From NCBI RefSeq assembly GCF_011382985.1, contig NZ_CP049933.1:2108001-2172000 (forward strand): a stretch of 64,000 nucleotides of DNA, given 5' to 3'. How positions within the stretch are numbered: position 1 is the first letter of the stretch; every line of letters starts with the position of its first letter. Source of the DNA: Leucobacter coleopterorum (GTDB taxonomy: Bacteria > Actinomycetota > Actinomycetes > Actinomycetales > Microbacteriaceae). Of the stretch, positions 1 through 9,298 are shown one piece after another. The translations under genes and the position numbers were made by a program. Under the pieces are notes generated by a model. It ran no database searches. It had not been told where the DNA came from and saw nothing but the letters and a program-made list of their open reading frames with translations.

Positions 1-971
1 GCCATCACGTACTTACCGAACGGCTTCATGTCGGCGAGGTGCGGCACCTTTGCGCCAATGCGGTTGAAGTCTTCGAGCGTCAGATCGACCTCGGCCTCGC
101 GCGCAATTGCAAGCAGGTGCAGCACCGCATTCGTCGATCCACCGTAGGCCATGAGTAGCGTGATGGCGTTTTCGAACGCTTTTTTAGTGAGGATGTCGCG
201 CGCCGTGATACCAAGGCGCAGCATGTTCACCACGGCCTCACCCGAGCGGTGCGCGAAGTAGTCGCGACGACGGTCAGCGCTGGGCGGAGCCGCAGATCCG
301 GGAAGGCTCATGCCGAGAGCCTCTGCAATCGAGGCCATCGTGTTGGCGGTATACATGCCGCCGCAGGCACCCTCGCCGGGAGCGATCGAGCACTCGATGC
401 GCTTCAGGTCTTCCTCACTCATAGTGCCCGCTTTGCACGCACCAACGGCCTCAAAGGCATCGATGATGGTGACTTCCTTCTCCGTGCCGTCAGTAAGCTT
501 CACCCAGCCCGGAGCGATTGACCCCGCGTAGAGAAACACCGAAGCAAGATCCAGACGCGCAGCCGCCATCAGCATGCCCGGCAGCGACTTGTCGCAACCG
601 GCGAGCAGAATCGAGCCGTCGAGGCGCTCTGCCATCATGACGGTCTCGACAGAGTCAGCAATGACCTCGCGTGAGACGAGCGAGAAATGCATGCCCTCGT
701 GGCCCATCGAGATGCCGTCAGAAACCGAGACCGTGCCAAACTGCAGCGGGTAGCCACCACCCGAGTGCACGCCTTCCTTTGCACCCTGAGCGAGCCGGTC
801 GAGACTCAGGTTGCAGGGGGTGATCTCGTTCCATGAGCTGGCGATGCCAATCTGGGGCTTATCCCAGTCTTCATCTCCCATGCCCACTGCACGAAGCATG
901 CCGCGCGCTGCGGCCTTCTCGATTCCATCGGTGACGTCGCGACTACGCGGCTTGATGTCAGTCTGTGCCAT
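1..971 (-). CDS. ilvD: Dihydroxy-acid dehydratase, partial (C-terminal part beyond the window)
   Basis: This is the N-terminal ~323 residues of dihydroxy-acid dehydratase, the Fe-S enzyme that dehydrates 2,3-dihydroxy-3-methylvalerate and 2,3-dihydroxyisovalerate in branched-chain amino acid synthesis. Reading the minus strand from the ATG at 971 gives [20 protein letters not shown], then the family landmarks [13 protein letters not shown], a [10 protein letters not shown] cluster-binding segment and [14 protein letters not shown], which carries another cluster cysteine. The frame stays open to the window edge, so about 40 percent of a usual ~560-residue protein is missing only because the window ends. 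Family assignment is firm. No other ilv gene is visible here. Confidence 0.96.
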   Translation of the reverse strand, partial: MAQTDIKPRSRDVTDGIEKAAARGMLRAVGMGDEDWDKPQIGIASSWNEITPCNLSLDRLAQGAKEGVHSGGGYPLQFGTVSVSDGISMGHEGMHFSLVSREVIADSVETVMMAERLDGSILLAGCDKSLPGMLMAAARLDLASVFLYAGSIAPGWVKLTDGTEKEVTIIDAFEAVGACKAGTMSEEDLKRIECSIAPGEGACGGMYTANTMASIAEALGMSLPGSAAPPSADRRRDYFAHRSGEAVVNMLRLGITARDILTKKAFENAITLLMAYGGSTNAVLHLLAIAREAEVDLTLEDFNRIGAKVPHLADMKPFGKYVM

Positions 972-1020
972 TGTTCTATTCTATGCACAGACGTATTCCG
1001 TACACGTGCTGAAACGACAA

Positions 1021-1051
1021 CGGCACCGGCAAGCTGTGCTCACCGGTGCCG
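1021..1051 (-). terminator. Hairpin downstream of the small membrane protein gene
   Basis: Nine-base perfect inverted arms (cggcaccgg and ccggtgccg) enclose a 13-base loop just after the stop of the gene ending at 1070. No clear T tract follows. It fits a GC-rich actinobacterial terminator, placed before the ilvD promoter. Confidence 0.5.
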
Positions 1052-1069
1052 AACGCAATGCTTAATTCG

Positions 1070-1309
1070 CTACTTGCCCGTTGCGGGAAGGATAGCGAAC
1101 GGGATGATAAATCCCACGATGGTCGCTGCAAGACCACCGCAGAAAGTCCAGAGTTCAGCGGCGCCCAAGCTCGGCTGAATGCCGTAAGCCATCAGGATGA
1201 AGCCACCGAGCATGAGCACAACAGACAGCACAAACAGCACACCGGTGATCGCACCAACGGCTCCTTGCGAGCTCTCTTCGAACAGCGTCTCGGTCTTCTG
1301 CTTCGCCAT
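1070..1309 (-). CDS. Small two-helix membrane protein, function unknown
   Basis: A 79-residue protein starting MAKQKTETLFEESSQGAVGA. It has a short charged N-terminus followed by two hydrophobic stretches (roughly residues 18-42 and 52-74), so it should be a small inner-membrane protein with both termini on the same side. I recognise no domain. It is a single gene between ilvD and a divergent small gene at 1458. A hairpin downstream and an AAGGAG-like site just upstream of the start (the complement of tctcctttg at 1317-1325) support a real gene. No function can be assigned from sequence. Confidence 0.7.
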   Translation of the reverse strand: MAKQKTETLFEESSQGAVGAITGVLFVLSVVLMLGGFILMAYGIQPSLGAAELWTFCGGLAATIVGFIIPFAILPATGK

Positions 1310-1457
1310 GCCGATTCTCCTTTGTAGCTTGTGGGCTCAAAGTACAAGAGCCGCTGCGTTTGTCGCGCTGTGACAAACTCCTTCTGTAATCGTATCGCAT
1401 GCGTAACGCCCTGACGTTAGGCTTAGCTTTGCACTGTTCAGCCCGCAAGGAGGAGCC

Positions 1458-1658
1458 ATGGCGATCGGCAAGTATGTGACAAACCCCGGAGTTATCGGGG
1501 CCGCGTTTGGCGCGCTTAGCACCTCGAAGCGCACCCAGCACATGCCGAAAGATTGGCGCCGCTACGTTGTGTGGGGCGTGTGGGCGGCTGGTCTTGCGCT
1601 GGCGATCGCTGGGGTTGCCATGCAGGGCGCTGAAGATGAGGACCTTTCCAGGCGCTAG
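1458..1658 (+). CDS. Small membrane protein, function unknown
   Basis: A 66-residue protein beginning MAIGKYVTNPGVIGAAFGAL. An AAGGAGGAG ribosome-binding site sits 4-5 bases before the ATG, which makes translation likely. A single membrane segment (about residues 37-55) follows a basic stretch ending in PKDWRRY, and the C-terminus is short and acidic. It lies upstream of nhaA on the same strand with a ~75-base gap, so co-transcription is possible but unproven. I know of no characterised relative. Confidence 0.65.
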   Translation: MAIGKYVTNPGVIGAAFGALSTSKRTQHMPKDWRRYVVWGVWAAGLALAIAGVAMQGAEDEDLSRR

Positions 1659-1733
1659 ACGACTACACTGGAACGCGGTGAGTCGGGAAGCCTGGTCGAC
1701 ATCCTTTGAGTCGACCCAATCTGGAGACATTTC

Positions 1734-2952
1734 ATGACTACTCCCGCTACCCCAAGCCGCAGATCAACCCTGTCCCTCTTTAGCAAACGAGAAGCGGCAA
1801 GAGTAAGTCGGCTTCTTCGAGCCGATGTTGTCGGCGGCGTGATTGTCATGGTCGCGGCGTTTCTCGGCTTCGTTGCAGCAAACTCCCCCCTTGCAGACAA
1901 CTATTTCTCACTGCGCGACACAAAGATCGGCCCCGATTCGCTCAGCCTGCACCTCAGTGTTGGGCACTGGGCCTCCGACGGGCTCCTCGCGGTGTTCTTT
2001 TTTATGGTTGGCCTTGAACTCAAGCGCGAGTTTGTTTCGGGAGCACTCAAGAAGTTCTCAACCGCAGTTGTGCCGGTCGCAGCAGCCTTTGGTGGTGTTG
2101 CGGTGCCAGCGCTCTTCTATGTGGCGTTCACCGCTGGTTCTCCTGGGGCAGACGGTTGGGCAATTCCGACTGCTACCGATATAGCCTTCGCCGTTGCTGT
2201 CCTCGCGCTCGTGGCTCCGAGAATCCCCCTGCCCTGCGCATGTTCTTATTGACGCTCGCAGTGGTCGACGACCTCATCGCCATCATTATCATCGCGATCT
2301 TTTACACCGATACGGTGCACCTTTCGCCCCTCGCGATCGCGATTGTGCCACTCGCCCTCTACGGTTTTATTTCGCATCGCTTTTCTGCGCAATTGGCCGC
2401 TTCGAAGTGGGCCGCCTGGGTCGTACTGCTCCCCTCGGAATCGTAGCGTGGGCACTATTTCATGCGTCAGGGATCCACGCAACCATCGCCGGTGTTGTTC
2501 TCGCGTTTCTCGTGCCGGTTTCCGGTCGCGGAGGCACACAACTTGCTGAGACCTTCGAACACAGATTTCGGCCCCTCTCAACAGGCATTGCCGTGCCCGT
2601 CTTTGCGTTTTTTGCGGCCGGAGTCGCCATCAGCGGAGACTCAAGGTTTCCCTTTGACCCTATTGCTTTCGGTATCATTGCGGGACTCGTGATCGGCAAG
2701 CCAGTTGGTATTGCTCTGACAACCTGGCTGCTCACACGCTGGACTCGCGCTGAACTGGACCCTGCCGTACGTTGGCGAGAGCTTATCGGTGTCGGCGCAC
2801 TCGCGGGCATCGGTTTTACTGTGTCACTGCTCGTCACTGACCTCAGCTTCGATCATCCCAGCGACACAGACACCGCGAGACTCGCTGTTATGGTGGCTTC
2901 GCTTCTCGCGGTAGCCGTAGCGTCGGCTTTTCTCGTAAGACGCCGACGATAG
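1734..2952 (+). CDS. nhaA: Na+/H+ antiporter NhaA (two frame breaks in the sequence)
   Basis: NhaA exchanges external protons for internal Na+ across the cytoplasmic membrane for sodium and pH homeostasis. The protein starts MTTPATPSRRSTLSLFSKRE and shows family segments FFFMVGLELKREF, PTATDIAFAVAVLAL and, after a frame change, LTLAVVDDLIAI with the paired aspartates of ion binding. The third segment carries GIHATIAGVVLAF and GIGFTVSLLVTDLSF. The reading frame changes at the C runs 2225-2229 and 2431-2434. One extra C at each gives a continuous ~406-residue NhaA of normal length. No other defect is visible, so I favour sequencing error over a true pseudogene. The stop abuts the stop of the convergent permease gene. 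Confidence 0.9.
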
Positions 2953-4218
2953 CTAGTCGCGCAAAGCGTCTACCGGCTCGATTCTGGCGGCCTTTATCGC
3001 CGGGTATGTTCCGGCTGCGAGCCCGACCAGTGCACCCACAATCACTCCAACTGGAGCGGCCCATGGGGCAAGCATCGGGGTCCACTGCTGCGTGAGACAC
3101 ACTGCTAGTAACCCGAACAGTCCCACGGCGACACCGATCAGCCCACCGAGCACACCCGTCGTCACCGACTCAAGCATGAACTGCCTCGAGATATCGCGAG
3201 TGCGCGCGCCGAGAGCGCGACGCAGCCCGATCTCACCACGCCGCTCCGATACGGAGAGGAGGGTGACGTTTGCGATCCCGATTCCACCGCCAATGAGCGC
3301 AACAATGCCGATCGCAATGAACAGCACATTGACATCGGCTTCGACACTCTTTTGAAGCTCGTTCACTCCGCCGGGAGCCGCCACTTTAAATGAGTCAGGG
3401 GCATTCGGGTTGAGCGCAATCGGAGCCTGCTTGCCAACCACCGGCCCGGCACCGATGTCAATGCGAATGTCGAGAGCATCGGGCGCGGCAAGGTCGAGCT
3501 CGGAGCGAGCAGTCTCTACGGGAACGATCACAGAATCGAGCAGCCCGTCCCGCGTTCCAACCTTGTCGAGAATCCCAATGACCGTGTAGGCACGGTCGTT
3601 GACGAAGATTGCGGGTTGCCCGCTCACTCTGTTGATACCGAGCTTTTTCGCGGCGTTCTTGCCGAGCACAACAACACGGTCACGACGCTCATCGTGACCG
3701 CTATCGTAGAACCGGCCGGTCTGCATACGCCCCTGCACCGCTTGCAGGATCTCTGGCGACGCGGCAATGACAGGTGGTGGCACGGTTGCGACCTGTGATG
3801 GATCCTGCACCTGAACGGTGTCGACCTTGGGAGAGTTTGGCACTTTGGCATACAGCGCCGCATGCTTCACGCCAACCAGATCTTCTGTACGCTGCACAGC
3901 GTCCCAGGGAATCTTGGCGGTCACACGATCTTTGTTTCCTGCGGCCTTCGTTTTACCAGGCTCGACCGTAACCCGCGTCGCAGCGAGCGCATCGAACTGC
4001 TGAGAAATCTGCCCAGCAGCGGTCTGGGCAAAACCAATGGTGGCGACAAGTGAGGCAATGCCGAGCACAGTGCCGAGCAGGGTAATAACGAGTCGAGATG
4101 GGCGGGCACCCACCCCTTCGAGCGCTTCCCGAGTCAGGTCTCGAATGGGCAACCCGGGAACCTTAGTGGCACGCTTGCGTCGCTTCAGGCGCAACATCTG
4201 CGGCCAGCGCACGCTCAC
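2953..4218 (-). CDS. ABC transporter permease, MacB/FtsX type
   Basis: A 421-residue permease with the MacB layout: a short cytoplasmic lead (residues ~1-40), one membrane helix near residues 45-70, a long extracytoplasmic domain to about residue 290, and an FtsX domain with three helices at the end. The segment SERRGEIGLRRALGARTRDI is typical of the FtsX domain coupling region. It is the last gene of the operon adaptor-ATPase-permease and overlaps the ATPase stop by 4 bases (ATGA). Such complexes usually act mechanically on envelope substrates or export peptides and lipids. The substrate cannot be read from the sequence. Confidence 0.88.
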   Translation of the reverse strand: MSVRWPQMLRLKRRKRATKVPGLPIRDLTREALEGVGARPSRLVITLLGTVLGIASLVATIGFAQTAAGQISQQFDALAATRVTVEPGKTKAAGNKDRVTAKIPWDAVQRTEDLVGVKHAALYAKVPNSPKVDTVQVQDPSQVATVPPPVIAASPEILQAVQGRMQTGRFYDSGHDERRDRVVVLGKNAAKKLGINRVSGQPAIFVNDRAYTVIGILDKVGTRDGLLDSVIVPVETARSELDLAAPDALDIRIDIGAGPVVGKQAPIALNPNAPDSFKVAAPGGVNELQKSVEADVNVLFIAIGIVALIGGGIGIANVTLLSVSERRGEIGLRRALGARTRDISRQFMLESVTTGVLGGLIGVAVGLFGLLAVCLTQQWTPMLAPWAAPVGVIVGALVGLAAGTYPAIKAARIEPVDALRD

Positions 4219-5078
4219 GCGATCACCGACAGTTCACCGTCTTGCATGCGAACTCGACGTTTGGCCGATGCAGCTACAGTTTCGTCGTGGGTAATCATAA
4301 CAATGGTGAGCCCCTCTTCGCCGAGTTCTTCGAAGAGGCGCATAACGATCTCTGAATTTTGTCTGTCGAGATTACCCGTTGGTTCGTCAGCGAGCAACAG
4401 TCTGGGCGACGTACACACAGCACGTGCAATTGCCACGCGCTGCCGCTCACCGCCAGAAAGCCTGTTGGGAAAAAACTCGACCCTGTGATCCAGCCCCACT
4501 TTGGTAAGTGATTCGCGCGCGAGGGCTTCACGCTCTGTCTTTGGCACCCCGGCGTAGGCCGTCGCGAGCATTACATTTTCAAGCACAGTGCGTGTTGGAA
4601 GCAGATGAAAGGACTGAAACACAAAACCAATCGCGTTGCCACGTAGGGCCGCCCGCTCGTCGTCGCTGAGTTCCGCCGTATCAATGCCCTCGAAGAGAAA
4701 CTTGCCGGTACTCGGGCGATCGAGCAGCCCAAGCGCATTCAGCATGGTTGATTTGCCCGATCCTGATGGCCCAACAATCGCGAGGTAATCACCCCGTTCG
4801 ATCGTCAAGTCAATGCCCCGCAGCGCAAACACCTTGGGCGGCCCCGGAAAAAAGCGGGTGACGTCATCAAGGTGCACAATGGGTCCCGAATAGTCTTGGT
4901 CTCCGGCAGCACGCTGTTCGGCAAGTCGCGCGCTGGCGGCAGCCTCCCGAGATTCGGCTCGAGTTTGCTTCCGCACTTGTCTGCGTTGCTTACGACCAGC
5001 CGACCTCGAAAGCTCAGTGACTTCGTCTTCCGCAGACGAATCGTCGAGTTCGTCAATGAGCTCCGCGATCCCACTCAT
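4215..5078 (-). CDS. ABC transporter ATP-binding protein, MacB/LolD type
   Basis: A 287-residue ATPase. It has an unusual ~60-residue N-terminal extension, acidic then basic (MSGIAELIDELDDSSAEDEV, then RKQRRQVRKQTRAESREAAA), before the nucleotide-binding domain. Walker A is GPSGSGKST, the signature is [14 protein letters not shown] and Walker B is [12 protein letters not shown] followed by a His-loop MITHDE. It belongs to the MacB/LolD/FtsE group and powers the permease encoded just downstream. Both flanking junctions are 4-base ATGA overlaps, so the three proteins are probably made together. The N-terminal extension is atypical and might dock to the complex (inference). Confidence 0.92.
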   Translation of the reverse strand: MSGIAELIDELDDSSAEDEVTELSRSAGRKQRRQVRKQTRAESREAAASARLAEQRAAGDQDYSGPIVHLDDVTRFFPGPPKVFALRGIDLTIERGDYLAIVGPSGSGKSTMLNALGLLDRPSTGKFLFEGIDTAELSDDERAALRGNAIGFVFQSFHLLPTRTVLENVMLATAYAGVPKTEREALARESLTKVGLDHRVEFFPNRLSGGERQRVAIARAVCTSPRLLLADEPTGNLDRQNSEIVMRLFEELGEEGLTIVMITHDETVAASAKRRVRMQDGELSVIA

Positions 5079-6640
5079 CTACCAACCACGACCTTGGCAC
5101 CCTTTTTTACGCGCGCATCGTCAGAAGAAATCTCAACAAAGCCGTCGGCAGCCAGGCCAACTTTCACAACGATGTTCTCAGTGACAGCGTCGGGGCCATT
5201 CTTCGGATCGACCATCAATTCAATACGATCTTCTCCGCCTGACCCGGCAGAGAGTGCCGCGATCGGCACCGCGAGTACGTCGCCCTCGGTTGAAGCGACG
5301 GGAATTTTGATACGCACGTTTGTGTCACGCAGTGCTTCAATGTTATCTGAGGTCAGTTTGCTCGGCGTCATCGCCACGGTGTAGCGACTAGATTCTTGGC
5401 TGTTACCACCAGAATCACCACCGCCCGAATCTCCGGTATTGCCACCACCACTACCACCAGACCCCTCCGTTTTTCCTCCCGACTTGGGAGCGCGAATCTT
5501 CTTGATCGTAGCGGTGAGTTCGTCGCCGTTTGGTGCGGCAAAGAACGCTTTAGCACCCTCAGTCAGCAACTGCGCGTCCTGTTTTGAAACAGTGCCCGTA
5601 ATGGTGAGTGTTGCGCCCGAGACGCTCATGGGAGAGCCTTGGAGTTCATCACCTCGGGCCACGGAAACCTCGTCCACTCGGCGCGGAAGACCAGTGAGGA
5701 AGAGCACTTCGTTGGAGGGCAGAGTTGGCAGCACAGCTACCTGCGCCTCCCCAAGCTTCTCCTGCGAGTCACTCAGGGTATCGTTCGCCTCGTTGAGCGC
5801 TGCCTGCTCTGCATTTGTATTGGGCTGCGCGGTTGCAATCGCCTCGTCGAGCGCCGACTGCGCCCCCGCAAGACCGAGCTGCGCGTCACGCACGCCACGC
5901 TCCGCCTCACGAAGGGCCTGCTGAGCCTCGTCTCCGCCAGTCGAAGCTGTGTACCCGATCTGCTCGTACAATGCCCCCACGGCAACTGCCGTATCTGCGT
6001 CATAGGTGTCTGAGTCGATGTTGCCGACCCCGAAGCCCATTGCCGCGAGCGCCTGTTTGAGCTGCGTCACGTCGGGCCCACGCATACCAAACGCCAGTGA
6101 ACGGTATGCGGGCAGTTCGCCAGGTAACACAACAACGGGACGCCCGGCAATCTCGAGAGCGATGTTTCCGGTGTCAAGGATCGCTCCGACCTCAGGCACA
6201 CGACCTGTGATGACCGCACGGCCTCCACCGCCCGCGGCGTCAATCGATACGGCCACCGAGTCGGCATAGCTCACCTCACCGCGAATCACCACGGTGTTCT
6301 CAATCTGTCGTTTCTCGACCGGTGCCGTGACGGGACCGGGATCTGGAGCCTTGGTTCGTGCAGCCACTTCCGCAGGCGAAACAATAAACTGCATCACTCC
6401 CACACCAAGGAGCAACGACACAATTGCAACACCGGCAATGAGGCCAACGAGGCGTGCCCCAGCCCAGCCGTGTTTCTTCTTGGGCGTTGCAGTTTCGTCG
6501 GCAGCCTCGGCATCGGCAGCATTGACGGAGCCAGCCGTAGAGTTCGAGGGCAGTTCGTCGGCAGCGAGCTGACTGTCCTCCTGAGGCTCTACCTCTTGCG
6601 GAGATTCCCGATGTTTCCGATTCCGTCGCAGCACAGCCAC
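5075..6640 (-). CDS. Membrane-anchored efflux adaptor with peptidoglycan-binding domain
   Basis: A 521-residue protein. Residues ~1-58 are cytoplasmic, acidic and low in complexity. One membrane helix follows (about 61-88). An N-terminal barrel-like segment leads to a peptidoglycan_binding_1-type domain (about 178-232, with GMRGPDVTQLKQALAAMGF). Next comes an alanine/glutamine-rich coiled-coil hairpin (about 237-300) and then beta-rich domains interrupted by a glycine/serine linker near 390-420. This order is that of the Gram-positive MacA-like adaptor that links an ABC permease to the cell wall. It starts 3 bases after the lipoprotein stop, and its end overlaps the ATPase start. The family role is clear but the substrate is unknown. 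Confidence 0.85.
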   Translation of the reverse strand: MAVLRRNRKHRESPQEVEPQEDSQLAADELPSNSTAGSVNAADAEAADETATPKKKHGWAGARLVGLIAGVAIVSLLLGVGVMQFIVSPAEVAARTKAPDPGPVTAPVEKRQIENTVVIRGEVSYADSVAVSIDAAGGGGRAVITGRVPEVGAILDTGNIALEIAGRPVVVLPGELPAYRSLAFGMRGPDVTQLKQALAAMGFGVGNIDSDTYDADTAVAVGALYEQIGYTASTGGDEAQQALREAERGVRDAQLGLAGAQSALDEAIATAQPNTNAEQAALNEANDTLSDSQEKLGEAQVAVLPTLPSNEVLFLTGLPRRVDEVSVARGDELQGSPMSVSGATLTITGTVSKQDAQLLTEGAKAFFAAPNGDELTATIKKIRAPKSGGKTEGSGGSGGGNTGDSGGGDSGGNSQESSRYTVAMTPSKLTSDNIEALRDTNVRIKIPVASTEGDVLAVPIAALSAGSGGEDRIELMVDPKNGPDAVTENIVVKVGLAADGFVEISSDDARVKKGAKVVVGR

Positions 6641-6643
6641 CGG

Positions 6644-7696
6644 TTACTTGTCTTTCTTCTTCGAGCCATATTTGGCAAGCATCGCGTCAAGTTCCGACTT
6701 GTGCTCGTCGACAAACTTCTGCTCGGCAGCATTCACAATATCCTGCTGCTTTTCGATGTATCCGACCTTGTCCTGGCATTTACGATCGGCCACAGCGGCC
6801 TTGATTTCTTTTTCTTGGAACTTCTTCTTCTCAGCCTTGCTCGGGCCAGTAGGCTCCTTATCGCTATCTGAACCCTCTGCATACCCGGCTTCCTGGACCT
6901 TGTTCCAGTCTTCCATCATCGCTGTCCAAGCCTCGTCTGGGTTTGCGAAGTCGTACCCAGCATTGACGATGCACTCGGACCACTCTCGGTTAATCTTCGC
7001 GACGTCCTCATTAGGGGAGGCGTTTTCGCCGTCGCCATAGACGTCGGTCCACACGTTCTGCATCTTGTCGAAGAGGTCTTTAAACTCGGGATCTTCGGCC
7101 GCTTCCATCGCTTCACCCTGCACCTCGTGCTGAGCGGCACCGTAACAACCAGCAGACTTCCAGTCGTACTCCTGTATAGTCTCGTCTTCGTCGCCTTCGC
7201 CAGTCATTTCTGTCGGCGTTCCCCACAGCGTCTCATCGTAGGCTGCTCGTTCCGAGTCGGAGAGGCTGTCGAGGTACTCCTGGTTCGGATCGACATACTC
7301 TTTCTCGTTGCCGTCTCCACCTGTTGCTTCTTCCTCGTAGGGAGAAGTTACAAATCCATAACCGTAGGTTTCCGCAAACTTCATCGAGTTAGGATCCGGC
7401 ATATCACTGTCTTCATCATCACTAAAGACAACCGTGCCACCATTTTCGGTATTCGGAATGTACTCGAATGCTTCCTTCGCCATGCAGTCGGCGACCAGCT
7501 CTTCGATTTTCACCTGCTGCTTGTCGTAATACTCCTGGTTGTACTCCTCGTCGCCCCACATAGCACTCATGTACTTAGAGAGGGGCCCCTCCTCCACTTT
7601 CTTCTTTTCGGGATCGCCGCTGCAACCGGTGAGCGCAAGGGCAGCAATGACAAGCACAGCGGGAACAGAAAATCGGTAGGAAAGTTTAGTCTTCAT
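6644..7696 (-). CDS. Acidic lipoprotein heading an ABC-export operon
   Basis: A 350-residue secreted lipoprotein starting MKTKLSYRFSVPAVLVIAAL with a lipobox ending LTGC, cleaved before the cysteine at about residue 27. The mature chain is very acidic (Asp/Glu clusters), ends in a lysine-rich tail and has four further isolated cysteines (in VADCMAK, SAGCYGA, SECIVNA and RKCQDK). The spacing suggests two disulfide pairs (inference). I chose this start over an upstream one at 7768 because the signal peptide begins here. It is the first gene of the operon with adaptor, ATPase and permease. I do not recognise a named family. A role in substrate capture or in regulating the transporter is a guess from context. 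Confidence 0.75.
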   Translation of the reverse strand: MKTKLSYRFSVPAVLVIAALALTGCSGDPEKKKVEEGPLSKYMSAMWGDEEYNQEYYDKQQVKIEELVADCMAKEAFEYIPNTENGGTVVFSDDEDSDMPDPNSMKFAETYGYGFVTSPYEEEATGGDGNEKEYVDPNQEYLDSLSDSERAAYDETLWGTPTEMTGEGDEDETIQEYDWKSAGCYGAAQHEVQGEAMEAAEDPEFKDLFDKMQNVWTDVYGDGENASPNEDVAKINREWSECIVNAGYDFANPDEAWTAMMEDWNKVQEAGYAEGSDSDKEPTGPSKAEKKKFQEKEIKAAVADRKCQDKVGYIEKQQDIVNAAEQKFVDEHKSELDAMLAKYGSKKKDK

Positions 7697-7873
7697 CGGG
7701 GCCTCATTACCGTGGGGGCGGGGTCGGAGTAGGGGTAGCTCAATGACCATCAAGTTTGACGGAAACATCTATGCGTAACACCATTGCGAGACGCATAATG
7801 GGCAGCATACGATACGAAATCTGCAATTAGGTGTGAAGAAGCTGTCCCGAAATGCCCGAATATCCGCTTGAGT

Positions 7874-7902
7874 TTGTGGCTCTCCCGCGGGCGTGCTAAC
7901 GT
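7874..7902 (+). promoter_or_regulatory. Candidate promoter for tRNA-Lys
   Basis: TTGTGG at 7874-7879 and TAACGT at 7897-7902 are separated by 17 bases and end 25 bases before the mature tRNA. The match to the housekeeping consensus is moderate. Position is the main support. Confidence 0.4.
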
Positions 7903-7927
7903 ATCTATGTTGCTCACGGAGCAGCGA

Positions 7928-7999
7928 GCACCTCTAGCTCAATGGCAGAGCAATTGACTCTTAATCAATGGGTTCCGGGTTCGAGTCCCGGGGGGTGTA
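7928..7999 (+). tRNA. tRNA-Lys (anticodon CTT)
   Basis: A full cloverleaf can be drawn. The acceptor stem is GCACCTC against GGGGTGT (two wobbles). The D arm is GCTC/GAGC. The anticodon arm TTGA/TCAA has loop CTCTTAA, giving anticodon CTT for Lys AAG codons. The T arm is CCGGG/CCCGG with loop TTCGAGT, and the discriminator is A. The 3' CCA is not encoded. A terminator hairpin follows 6 bases later, so this is a single-gene transcript. Confidence 0.95.
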
Positions 8000-8005
8000 C
8001 GACTC

Positions 8006-8044
8006 AGGCTCTTCTTCCAAATGACGCGGAAGAAGAGCCTTTTC
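8006..8044 (+). terminator. Rho-independent terminator of tRNA-Lys
   Basis: A 13-base perfect stem (aggctcttcttcc with ggaagaagagcct) has a 9-base loop and is followed directly by a short T run (tttcgttt). It lies just after the tRNA. Confidence 0.88.
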
Positions 8045-8064
8045 GTTTCTGGCTAGGAGGCCAC

Positions 8065-8882
8065 ATGTCACAGCCCCCGCTCCATCGGCCGATCTTGCCT
8101 TTGCCCTAAGGCTCGCTGATCTCGCCGACACTATTTCGCTCCCCCGTTTTCGCTCGGCCGACCTCACGATAGAAACGAAACCTGATCGCACCTTTGTTAC
8201 CGACGCTGACAAAGCCGTCGAGTCGGCATTGCGCGAGCTCATAGAGACAGAACGTCCGGGCGACAGTTTCTTCGGCGAAGAATCCGGCAGAGCAGAACGT
8301 GGTGAGCGGAGGTGGATCATCGATCCCATCGACGGCACCTCCAACTTCTTGCGGGGTGTACCCAACTGGGCCACGCTAATTGCACTTGAGGTTGCAGGCG
8401 AGCCCTCGTTGGGAGTTGTGTCGGCGCCGGGCTTCGGCGGCCGCTGGTGGGCCGAAACTGGGTCCGGGGCGTGGGGACAGCAAGCGGGCACTGATCCTCG
8501 TCCCCTGCGCGTCTCTGGCGTGAATGATCTCGAGCACGCCTCACTCAGCTTCCAAAGCATCGAGCAGTGGGACCACGCCGGTTACCTACAACCGCTCATT
8601 GCGCTCAGCCGAACCGTGTGGCGGGACCGCGCGTACGGTGACATGTGGTCGTATATGTTACTTGCCGAAGGGCTCGTTGACATCGTCGCGGAGTTCGACG
8701 TGAAGCCCTACGATCTGGCGGCGCTCGTGCCGATCGTGCGCGAGGCTGGAGGCAAGTTCACCGACATCAACGGCGCAGAGAGCGCGTGGAACGGCAGCTC
8801 GCTCGCCACAAACGGCGCGCTACACGACGCGGTGATTGCGGTCATTACGGGCACAGGATCGGGGTCAGAGGTGTCAGCGTGA
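8065..8882 (+). CDS. Inositol monophosphatase-family phosphatase (frame break near start)
   Basis: A member of the Mg2+-dependent inositol monophosphatase/HisN family, which hydrolyses phosphate monoesters such as inositol-1-phosphate or histidinol phosphate. Visible motifs are the metal-binding EESG near residue 73, IIDPIDGTSNF, and the C-terminal VEFDVKPYDLAALVPIV-like segment with its aspartate. A TAGGAGG ribosome-binding site precedes the ATG at 8065. From that ATG the frame closes after 15 codons, but one more C in the run 8074-8078 joins it to the long frame and gives a ~272-residue protein of normal size. The gene overlaps the next by GTGA. HisN is the likeliest role, but substrate choice is uncertain. 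A paralogue lies at 45452. Confidence 0.85.
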
Positions 8883-9298
8883 GCGAGTCACAGATGCCTT
8901 CCCCCACCGCAAAGCATGTGCAGCCAGGGTGGAAGACGGTTTTGCTCGCACTGGGCATCGACACTGTGCTTGTTGTGCTGTTCGCCGCGCTCGGTCGAAG
9001 CAGCCACTCGCGCGAGGCGACACTCTTCGGCCTGTGGGACACAGCGTGGCCGTTTCTCGCGGGGCTTACGATCATGTGGGTGTCGGCTCGCATCTCGAAA
9101 CATCCGCTGTCCCCAGTAAAGTCAGGCATTCCCCTGTGGATCGGCACCGTCGCGCTCGGCATGATCCTACGTGCGCTCACTGGTTCGGGCACGGCTTTGC
9201 CATTCGTCATCGTAGCCACTGTTTCAATCGCGGTGTTTTTGATCGGCTGGCGCATGATTGCACAGTTACTCGGCAAGCTCGTTGTGCGACAGGGTTAG
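8879..9298 (+). CDS. DUF3054 family membrane protein
   Basis: A 139-residue protein with four predicted membrane helices. It starts at the GTG that overlaps the phosphatase stop (GTGA), giving MSESQMPSPTAKHVQPGWKT. The pattern of a helix with ALGIDTVLVVLFAALGR, a central FLAGLTIMW and an intramembrane GTVALGMILRALTGSG matches the actinobacterial DUF3054 family, whose function is unknown. It is translationally coupled to the phosphatase. Its last 4 bases overlap the convergent TetR-family gene. Confidence 0.8.
   Translation: MSESQMPSPTAKHVQPGWKTVLLALGIDTVLVVLFAALGRSSHSREATLFGLWDTAWPFLAGLTIMWVSARISKHPLSPVKSGIPLWIGTVALGMILRALTGSGTALPFVIVATVSIAVFLIGWRMIAQLLGKLVVRQG

Noticed and set aside
1734-2952. 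nhaA as a true pseudogene
   Set aside because: Both breaks are single-base C-run changes, and all conserved helices survive. The same signature appears in many essential-type genes nearby.
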